From positions 1 through 8,183 of the forward strand of contig CAZXDS010000155.1 of assembly GCA_964639525.1 (NCBI GenBank): a DNA stretch of 8,183 bases, given 5' to 3'. The notes below the pieces were generated by a model, which had not been told where the DNA came from, ran no database searches, and saw only the letters and a list, made by a program, of their open reading frames with translations. The stretch comes from CAZXDS01 sp964639525. Its GTDB lineage: Bacteria; Bacteroidota; Ignavibacteria; Ignavibacteriales; Melioribacteraceae. The position numbers were made by a program, and so were the translations under genes. This document shows, one piece after another, positions 1-5,783 of this stretch (its first letter is position 1; every line of letters starts with the position of its first letter).

Positions 1-11
1 ATTTTTAATTA

Positions 12-75
12 AACCGCAAAGGCGCTGAGACGCAAAGTTGAATATTTTTCTCTGCGTCTTCGCGTCTCTGCGGTG
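12..75. repeat. Imperfect intergenic palindrome made of 8-bp units (CGCAAAG-type)
   Basis: Two 26-nt arms, 12-37 and 50-75, are inverted copies matching at 20 of 26 positions, with two of the six mismatches able to form G-U pairs. They are separated by a 12-nt AT-rich spacer (38-49). Each arm is a short tandem array with an 8-bp period: CGCAAAGG, CGCTGAGA, CGCAAAG in the left arm, and CGCAGAGA, CGCGAAGA, CGCAGAG in the right arm read on the - strand. The element is much more GC-rich than its surroundings. It ends 31 bp before the TTG start of the RND gene, so if transcribed it would be a stem-loop in that leader or between it and an upstream gene. No T-run follows the right arm closely enough to make it a classic terminator. 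I recall similar degenerate CGCAGAG-type repeats from many environmental genomes, but function is unknown to me. Confidence 0.8.
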
Positions 76-106
76 ATATTTTGTTTTTCAAAAATTATCA
101 TAAAAC

Positions 107-3100
107 TTGAAAAAAATATTTTACATATTTCTATCCCGGCCTGTAACTGCAAGTATGTTTTTTTTATCTGTAGTAATTCTAGGATTAATTGCCGTATTTA
201 ACCTTCCGCTTGAATTATCACCAAATGCAGAATTCCCCAAACTAACTGTAACTACTTGGTGGAACGGTGTTTCGCCGGAAGTTATTGAAGCATATTTAAC
301 TTCACCGATTGAATCGGAATTAGCCGGAATAAGAGGCGTAAAAAAAATATCGTCTCGCTCGTCGGAAGGAATTTCACGTATTAGTTTGGAATTTTATCCC
401 AAAACCGATATGGATTTTATCAGGATTGAAATAAATGAAAAACTCACATCATTAAAGGACGAACTCCCGTTCGGTGTTTCACCGCCGAGAATATCACCTT
501 ATATTCCGGAAGACCTTCAAAATCTTCAAGGCTTTTTAACGTACACAATATCAAGCAATAAATCCGCTGACGAAATTAGAAAATATGTAAAAGAAAAAAT
601 GATTTATCCCATGATGTCAATCGGCGGTATATCCGATGTAACGGTTAGAGGCGGAAATGAAAGGGAAATTAATATTGTAGTTAATTATGATAAAGTTAAA
701 TCATTAAACATATCTAATGGCGAGATTACCACCGCTGTGGCTAATGTTGAAAAAATTCTTTCTGCCGGAAGTGTAAAAAGAGACGGTGTCCAAATATTGG
801 TAAATGTTAATAATAAAATTAATGATTTGAGTATTATTAAAAACCAGCCGGTTCAACGGAATACTAATGGAAGCATTATTAAACTTAAAGATATTGCAAA
901 AGTTTATGACGATTATAAAGAAGCAACAAGTTACTATAGAATTAATGGAAAAGAAACCGTATCGTTAATTATCAGCAAAGAACCTGGGACTAATACACTA
1001 TCAACGGCTAAAAAAGTTTATGCAAAAATGGCTGAACTTTCAAAAAATGCACCGTCCGGATATAAAATTATTAAAGAAATTGATAAGAGCGATTCAATAA
1101 AAACCGAATTGAGCGAGCTGACGAAAAACGGAATATTTTCGTTCATTATTTTATTTGCGGTACTTCTTTTAATTTACAGAAAAGTTAATTATGTTTTAAT
1201 TATTGTAACTTCAATAATATTTTCGTTGCTTTCTTCATTTTTATTATTTTATCTTTTTGAAATTCCGCTGAATATTTTAACGATTGCGGCTTTTATACTC
1301 GGCTTCGGGTTTATGGTTGATAATTCAATTGTAGTAATTGATTATATTGACAGCCATTATCAGGGTCGCGGTATTAAACATTTAACCGTTCATCTAAAAA
1401 ATATATTTCTTCCTGTATTTGCATCCACATTAACGACAGTCGCTGTTTTTGTACCGCTTCTTTTTTTAACAGGTGAACTTAGATTGTATTTTACACAATT
1501 TGCGTTGGGAATTGTTTTTACTTTATCTGCTTCGCTTATCGTATCCTTCGTAATCATTCCGTTACTGTTTGTCCGTTTCGGAGGAAAAGTATCGTATAAA
1601 AAAGATGTTCAAAATGGTATTCTCTTCAGAATTTATTCATTTATAATGAGGCAAATGTTCAAATGGAAAAAATTAAATTATACAATTCTTATCCTAATAA
1701 TAGGATTGCCGGTTTGGTTAATTCCTTCAAATATTGAAACGCCGGTTCTTAAATCAATTTATAATCCGATATTTGATTCTGAAACGTGGAGTGAGATAAA
1801 ACCTTACGTAAATTATGCTTTGGGCGGAACGCTTAATTTATTTTTTAATCACATCAGCAGAGGCGAAGTATGGCAGTTTGGCGAAGAAACATATCTTTTT
1901 GTCAGGCTCGAACTGCCGAATGGAAATAAGATTGAGAGGCTGAATAATTTAACAAAAAATTTTGAAAAGGAAATTCTTAGATACAGAAAAAATTTCAAAA
2001 ATCTTATTGTTAATGTTCAAAGTGAGGAAAACGCTTTCATTCGGATTGAATTTACAAAAGCACAAAGCGAAACAGCGTTTCCATATATGTTAAAAAATTT
2101 CCTTACTTCGTATGCAACAAGGCTCGGCGGATTAAACGTTAGTGTGTTCGGGTTTGGTCCCGGTTTTTCAACCGGCGGCGGTTCTTTCAGTACATTTTCC
2201 GTTATTGCAAAAGGATTTAATTATTTACACGTAAAGGAATTGGCAGAGAAATTCCGGAGCATTGTTAAAAGAAATCCTAGAATTGATAATGTTGATATTG
2301 ATAAGTCGGAGTATTATTGGGCGAAAGACACTTATGAAATTATCGGGAGAATTAAAAGAGATAATCTTGCTAAATATAATATTTCGGTGCATGATTTATT
2401 TGCCACAGTTTCAAGAAATACAAAGGGCAATTTAACATGGAATAAATTTATGATCGGAAATGATGAAGTCCCTTACAATATAAAATTTTCTAATTATAAA
2501 AACATACAATTATCTAATCTTAATAATCTAATCATTAAAAATAAAAATGGGATAATTCTAAAAGTAAAAAATCTAATTAAATTCAAAGAAAGGAAAGTTC
2601 TTTCAGCAATAAATAGAGAAAATCAGCAATACATAAGATACATTACATTCGATTATAAAGGACCGTATAAATACGGCAAAAAATTCATTGATGCTTCAAT
2701 AAAAAAAATAGATGTTCCGCCGGGATATACTATCAAACAAAGAGAATTCAGATTTCGTTTCGGTGCGAAAGACGAGATTAATATTTGGAAAATATTGATT
2801 ATGTCAATTGTACTTATTTTTATGATTACGGCAAGTTTATTCGAGTCGTTTTCAAAACCAATATTAATTTGGATTGCAATTCCTTTTGCATTTATCGGAA
2901 CCATATTTTTATTTTATCTCGGTGATTATAATTTGGATAGGGGAGCTTATGCCGGTTTGCTTTTGCTAATCGGGCTTTCGGTAAACAATTCTATAATATT
3001 GGTTGATTACATTGCTTCCTATCGAAAAGATGGCGCGGGGAAAATCAAAAGTAATATTAATAAAATAATTTCACGGAGCTACACAAGATTGCGACCGATA

Positions 3101-3295
3101 TTTACCACCACCGTAACAACAATTACTGCACTTATCCCGCTTCTAATTTCAAGCGAATCAAGTTTTTGGAAAAGTTTAAGCTTAAGCGTTGCGGGAGGCA
3201 TTTTCCTTTCGGCTGTGCTTGTAATTTTTTATCTGCCGTTTATTTACGGGACTTTCAGTGTTAGGAGAAGATTAGCAAGACATCAAACTAAATGA
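107..3295 (+). CDS. RND-family efflux transporter, inner-membrane permease subunit (AcrB/HAE-like)
   Basis: This is a full-length (1062 aa) resistance-nodulation-division transporter, a family of proton-driven inner-membrane pumps that normally form trimers with a periplasmic adaptor and a TolC-type outer-membrane channel. The layout is canonical: TM1 at about residues 11-33, a periplasmic loop of about 300 residues, TM2-TM7 (about 342-541), a second loop of about 350 residues, and TM8-TM12 (about 891-1047). Family signatures include the N-terminal RPV (11-13), GFMVDNSIVV in TM4 (401-410), GLSVNNSIILVDY in TM10 (956-968) and RLRPIFTT in TM11 (994-1001). D405 matches the first aspartate of the AcrB D407/D408 pair, but the second is N406, and the AcrB K940 position is N960. 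The TTG start is preferred because it directly follows an in-frame TAA (101-103) and gives the usual short cytoplasmic N-terminus before RPV; the next ATG (155, Met17) would cut into TM1. No convincing Shine-Dalgarno is seen. Substrate cannot be told, and no adaptor or channel gene is in the window. Confidence 0.93.
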   Translation: MKKIFYIFLSRPVTASMFFLSVVILGLIAVFNLPLELSPNAEFPKLTVTTWWNGVSPEVIEAYLTSPIESELAGIRGVKKISSRSSEGISRISLEFYPKTDMDFIRIEINEKLTSLKDELPFGVSPPRISPYIPEDLQNLQGFLTYTISSNKSADEIRKYVKEKMIYPMMSIGGISDVTVRGGNEREINIVVNYDKVKSLNISNGEITTAVANVEKILSAGSVKRDGVQILVNVNNKINDLSIIKNQPVQRNTNGSIIKLKDIAKVYDDYKEATSYYRINGKETVSLIISKEPGTNTLSTAKKVYAKMAELSKNAPSGYKIIKEIDKSDSIKTELSELTKNGIFSFIILFAVLLLIYRKVNYVLIIVTSIIFSLLSSFLLFYLFEIPLNILTIAAFILGFGFMVDNSIVVIDYIDSHYQGRGIKHLTVHLKNIFLPVFASTLTTVAVFVPLLFLTGELRLYFTQFALGIVFTLSASLIVSFVIIPLLFVRFGGKVSYKKDVQNGILFRIYSFIMRQMFKWKKLNYTILILIIGLPVWLIPSNIETPVLKSIYNPIFDSETWSEIKPYVNYALGGTLNLFFNHISRGEVWQFGEETYLFVRLELPNGNKIERLNNLTKNFEKEILRYRKNFKNLIVNVQSEENAFIRIEFTKAQSETAFPYMLKNFLTSYATRLGGLNVSVFGFGPGFSTGGGSFSTFSVIAKGFNYLHVKELAEKFRSIVKRNPRIDNVDIDKSEYYWAKDTYEIIGRIKRDNLAKYNISVHDLFATVSRNTKGNLTWNKFMIGNDEVPYNIKFSNYKNIQLSNLNNLIIKNKNGIILKVKNLIKFKERKVLSAINRENQQYIRYITFDYKGPYKYGKKFIDASIKKIDVPPGYTIKQREFRFRFGAKDEINIWKILIMSIVLIFMITASLFESFSKPILIWIAIPFAFIGTIFLFYLGDYNLDRGAYAGLLLLIGLSVNNSIILVDYIASYRKDGAGKIKSNINKIISRSYTRLRPIFTTTVTTITALIPLLISSESSFWKSLSLSVAGGIFLSAVLVIFYLPFIYGTFSVRRRLARHQTK

Positions 3296-3299
3296 TTGC

Positions 3300-3358
3300 G
3301 CATAGTATTTCTTCCATAAAATTTCTTTCCGATTCACAAAAATAATATGCTTATTTTT
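3300..3358 (+). terminator. Weak candidate terminator after the RND gene
   Basis: An 11-nt inverted pair, GCATAGTATTT (3300-3310) and AAATAATATGC (3340-3350), matches at 10 of 11 positions and is followed immediately by TTATTTTT (3351-3358). Position and T-rich tail suit a factor-independent terminator just past the RND stop codon. Against it are the AT-rich stem, a large 29-nt loop, and the ease with which such pairs arise by chance in AT-rich DNA. The remainder of the 104-bp gap up to the next gene shows nothing else I can support. Confidence 0.22.
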
Positions 3359-3399
3359 ACATTTGCTAATCAAACTATTAAAGAAGAAAAATAAATATT

Positions 3400-4254
3400 A
3401 TGCTCACATTACTCGAAAGCATCGAACTATCTGCGGAATACTTAAAAAATAACGAGATCGAATCACCTCGATTGAATGCCGAGCTTTTATTAGCAAACGT
3501 GTTAAACTGTAAGCGTTTAGAGTTGTTTCTGCGTTTCGATCAACCTTTAGCGGAAGAGGAAAAAAATATATATCGAACAAATCTCAAAAGACGGGCACAG
3601 AATGAGCCGCTTCAATATATTGTTGGGAATACTTCATTTTACGGATTGGAGTTTTCTGTAAATAAATCCGTTTTAATACCGAGACCGGAAACCGAAATTC
3701 TAGTTGAGCAAATAATAAATTCGCATAAAAACGGACAAGTAAAAAAGATTTTGGATATTGGCCATGGAAGCGGCTGTATTTCCATAACACTTGCAAAATA
3801 CTTTCCAAACGCTGAAGTTGTGGGAATTGATATTTCCACCGACGCACAGGAAATTGCAATAAAAAATGCAGAGAACTTGAATATTTTGAATGTTCAGTTT
3901 GAAATAGCCGATATATTAAACTCGATTTCCGGTAAAATGTTTTCTGATGCAGATATTATAGTTTCAAATCCGCCGTATGTTTCAAAAAGTGAGTACGAAA
4001 CTCTTCAAGATGAAATTATTAAATATGAACCGCAAATAGCAGTTTCGGATAATGGCGACGGTTTACTTTTTTACAAACGAATTGTTGAGTTGTGTAAAAA
4101 TAATATGAAAAAGGGTGCTGTTCTCTATTTCGAAATTGGCGCCGGACAATCAAATAGTGTTATGGAAATCTTAGAGCAAAATGATTTTGATGAAATAAAT
4201 ATTATTGCCGATTATGCGAATATCAACAGAGTAATTTCAGGTATGAAAAAATGA
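3400..4254 (+). CDS. prmC: Peptide chain release factor N5-glutamine methyltransferase PrmC (HemK family)
   Basis: PrmC transfers a methyl group from S-adenosylmethionine to the glutamine of the GGQ motif in release factors RF1 and RF2, improving translation termination; it acts in the cytoplasm. At 284 aa it has the usual length. The N-terminal helical domain (about 1-85) carries the family stretch EPLQYIVGNTSFYGLEF (69-85), then IPRPETE (93-99). The Rossmann methyltransferase domain has SAM motif I as DIGHGSGC (119-126), the acidic residue of motif II in VVGID (140-144), and the catalytic, glutamine-binding NPPY at 190-193. EPQIAVSDNGDGL (210-222) and the C-terminal FEIGAGQ (244-250) are also typical. 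His122 in motif I is unusual, as T or C is commoner there. The ATG start gives an N-terminus of normal length; an AAGAAG at 3381-3386 is too distant to be a convincing ribosome site. The usual partner prfA is not adjacent. The stop overlaps the dtd start by 4 bp. Confidence 0.95.
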   Translation: MLTLLESIELSAEYLKNNEIESPRLNAELLLANVLNCKRLELFLRFDQPLAEEEKNIYRTNLKRRAQNEPLQYIVGNTSFYGLEFSVNKSVLIPRPETEILVEQIINSHKNGQVKKILDIGHGSGCISITLAKYFPNAEVVGIDISTDAQEIAIKNAENLNILNVQFEIADILNSISGKMFSDADIIVSNPPYVSKSEYETLQDEIIKYEPQIAVSDNGDGLLFYKRIVELCKNNMKKGAVLYFEIGAGQSNSVMEILEQNDFDEINIIADYANINRVISGMKK

Positions 4255-4706
4255 GAGCACTTGTACAAAGAGTTACACGAGGAAAGGTAACTGTTTCAGC
4301 AAATAATTATCAGTCCGAAATTAAAAAAGGTTTGGTAATTTTGCTCGGTATTAAGGAAACGGACAAAGAAGATGATATTAATTTTGTTGGCGATAAATGC
4401 TGCAATTTGCGAATATTTGATGACGATAACGGGAAAATGAATCTTTCAGTAAAAGACGTTGAAGGTGAAATTTTAATAATTTCGCAATTTACATTGTATG
4501 GCGATGCGAAAAAAGGGAACAGACCTAATTTTATGGACGCTGCAAAACCGGAAATAGCAGAGGCGTTTTATGAAAAATTTATTGTACGCTTGCGGGGAAA
4601 TATTGGCAATGAAAAAGTTAAAACCGGTATTTTCGGTGCAATGATGAACGTAGAAATATTTAATGACGGTCCGGTTACTTTGCTTGTCGAATCGCGAAAT
4701 TCATAA
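4251..4706 (+). CDS. dtd: D-aminoacyl-tRNA deacylase
   Basis: DTD hydrolyses D-amino acids (and glycine) mischarged on tRNA, for example D-Tyr-tRNA(Tyr) or Gly-tRNA(Ala), and so protects protein synthesis from wrong residues. It is a cytoplasmic homodimer. The 151-aa length is standard. The sequence starts with the family MRALVQRV (1-8) and contains the active-site SQFTLYGD (78-85) followed by KKGNRPNF. The C-terminal GIFGAMMNVEIFNDGPVT (126-143) includes the cross-subunit Gly-cisPro motif (G140-P141) that gives chirality-based selection. All key motifs are present, so an active enzyme is expected. Its ATG overlaps the prmC stop as ATGA (4251-4254), with no separate ribosome site, so translation is probably coupled to prmC. 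Pairing with prmC makes a small translation quality-control unit; this functional reading is an inference from position. Confidence 0.95.
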   Translation: MRALVQRVTRGKVTVSANNYQSEIKKGLVILLGIKETDKEDDINFVGDKCCNLRIFDDDNGKMNLSVKDVEGEILIISQFTLYGDAKKGNRPNFMDAAKPEIAEAFYEKFIVRLRGNIGNEKVKTGIFGAMMNVEIFNDGPVTLLVESRNS

Positions 4707-4730
4707 TCGGTGTAAAATAATTTACGCATT

Positions 4731-4819
4731 CCTTTGTGCAGCTTTGAGGTTCTCTGTGTAACTTTGTGTTATAGTTATTACACAAAGAACTGCAAAGTAA
4801 ACACAAAGTTTCACAAAGG
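4731..4819. repeat. Intergenic palindrome made of ~10-bp CTTTGTG units
   Basis: This element fills about half of the 174-bp gap between dtd and the next gene. The left arm (4732-4771) reads as four 10-bp units starting CTTTGTG, CTTTGAG, CTCTGTG and CTTTGTG. The right arm (4780-4819), read on the - strand, has units starting CTTTGTG, CTTTGTG, CTTTGCA and CTTTGTG, spaced 10, 11 and 10 bp. The outer ends pair exactly (CCTTTGTG with CACAAAGG) and so does the centre (CTTTGTGT 4762-4769 with ACACAAAG 4780-4787) around a 10-nt loop; the middle pairs only partly. No T-run follows, so it is not a standard terminator, though it could slow or end transcription from either side. The core CTTTGYG is shared with the palindrome at 12-75, suggesting one repeat family with different unit spacing. 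Remaining bases of the gap show no gene. Confidence 0.82.
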
Positions 4820-4860
4820 TTTGATTTGTGATGTAAACTTAAATTGAAAATTTATCTTTC

Positions 4861-4884
4861 AAAGGTGAAATGCTAATAAAATGA
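4861..4884 (+). promoter_or_regulatory. Ribosome-site-like AAAGGTG and four-codon upstream ORF overlapping the metalloenzyme start
   Basis: AAAGGTG (4861-4867) is the best Shine-Dalgarno-like string ahead of any gene here. It lies 13 nt from the ATG at 4881 but only 2 nt from an earlier ATG at 4870. That earlier ATG opens a four-codon frame (Met-Leu-Ile-Lys) ending in TGA at 4882-4884, which overlaps the downstream start as ATGA. Ribosomes ending the mini-frame could restart at 4881. Neither spacing is ideal, and such a short frame can occur by chance, so this is a hypothesis. Confidence 0.3.
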
Positions 4885-5783
4885 AATCTACTCTCATCAT
4901 ATTTTTGGACGGAGTAGGAATAGGGGAAACGGATTACCAACACAATCCATTTTTCAAATATGGATTTAAAACATTTGAAAATATTTTTGGTCAGATTCCA
5001 AGTACAGATAATTCATTTTTACATGAAGATGATATTTATCTTTGGGGAATTGATGCGAATCTTGGTATTGCAGGGCTTCCGCAAAGCGGCACAGGGCAGA
5101 CTTCAATCTTTGCCGGAGTAAATGCTCCCAAGTTAATAGGTCAGCACTTTGGACCTTACCCATTTTCAACTTTGCTCCCGACACTTAAAAAGAAAAATAT
5201 TTTTCAAGAATTTTTAAATAGAAATAAAAAGGTGTTTTTCGCTAATGCTTATCCAAAAATATTTTTTGATTATGTGAACTCCGGCAGAAGAAGATTAAGT
5301 GTAACATCGTTAAGTTGCTTATATTCAGGTGTTAAGCTTCAATCGGTTACTCCATTAAGGCGAGGGAAAGCTTTGAGTGCGGAAATTGATAATAGTCGAT
5401 GGGTGAATAAATTAGGTTATTCTTTGTCGATAATTAAACCTCAAACGGCTGCAAAACGCTTACTGAAAATCGCATCTGAAAATGATTTTACTTTATTTGA
5501 GTATTTCCTTTCCGATCATCTCGGGCATTGGAGAGAAAGGGAGTATTTTAATCAAATCTTTAAGACCTTAGATGATTTCCTTTTAGAAGTGCTGCTGAAA
5601 TTACCAAAAGATATGACTTTGCTAATATGCTCCGATCACGGAAATTTGGAAAATTTGTCAGTGAAAACGCACACGCGAAACCCTGCACTTACAATTTCCG
5701 CAGGTAAATACTCCCGGCTGCTGTACGAAAAAATACAGTCCCTTGACCAAATAAAAGATACAATTCTCGGTTTGCAGCAATGA
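4881..5783 (+). CDS. Alkaline-phosphatase-superfamily metalloenzyme (phosphomutase-like, function unassigned)
   Basis: The 300-aa protein has the two-metal core of the superfamily that includes cofactor-independent phosphoglycerate mutase (iPGM) and phosphopentomutase (DeoB). By motif comparison the ligands are D10 (FLDGVG), S69 as likely nucleophile (LPQSGTGQ, matching the Ser/Thr of iPGM NSEVGH and DeoB-type T-x-T-G-H), D212 and H216 (SDHLGHW), D252 and H253 (SDHGN), and H264 (HTRNP). The set is complete, so catalysis is expected. It is much shorter than iPGM (about 510 aa) or DeoB (about 390-410 aa); the span between S69 and D212 is only about 143 residues, so the substrate-covering cap is reduced. 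That region holds its own pattern: ANAYP (121-125), GRRRLS (135-140) and RGKALSAEID (161-170). No signal peptide or membrane segment is seen, so it is probably cytoplasmic. The reaction cannot be named. Its stop overlaps the comEC start (ATGA, 5780-5783), indicating coupled translation. The ATG start places the LDG motif at the expected N-terminal position. Confidence 0.85.
   Translation: MKSTLIIFLDGVGIGETDYQHNPFFKYGFKTFENIFGQIPSTDNSFLHEDDIYLWGIDANLGIAGLPQSGTGQTSIFAGVNAPKLIGQHFGPYPFSTLLPTLKKKNIFQEFLNRNKKVFFANAYPKIFFDYVNSGRRRLSVTSLSCLYSGVKLQSVTPLRRGKALSAEIDNSRWVNKLGYSLSIIKPQTAAKRLLKIASENDFTLFEYFLSDHLGHWREREYFNQIFKTLDDFLLEVLLKLPKDMTLLICSDHGNLENLSVKTHTRNPALTISAGKYSRLLYEKIQSLDQIKDTILGLQQ

Noticed and set aside
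2653..2904. - strand open frame inside the RND gene
   Set aside because: Antisense to the TM8-TM9 region of a clear RND protein, with no independent coding evidence.
3358..3365. TACATTTG matching the Bacteroidota -7 promoter box (TAnnTTTG) ahead of prmC
   Set aside because: No matching -33 TTTG element at the right distance, and such an 8-mer is expected by chance in AT-rich DNA; it also overlaps the T-rich tail of the weak terminator candidate.
3584..3859. Overlapping - strand open frames inside prmC
   Set aside because: They lie opposite the conserved methyltransferase motifs and show no family features; chance frames.
4731..4819. Possible CRISPR-like array from repeated CTTTGTG strings
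   Set aside because: Units are about 10 bp with 3-nt linkers and arranged as an inverted palindrome; there are no unique spacers of CRISPR length and no cas genes.
4825..4860. Possible promoter upstream of the metalloenzyme gene (TTTG at 4825-4828 and TATCTTTC at 4853-4860)
   Set aside because: The second box has a mismatch and the 24-nt spacing is outside the usual range; too weak to annotate.
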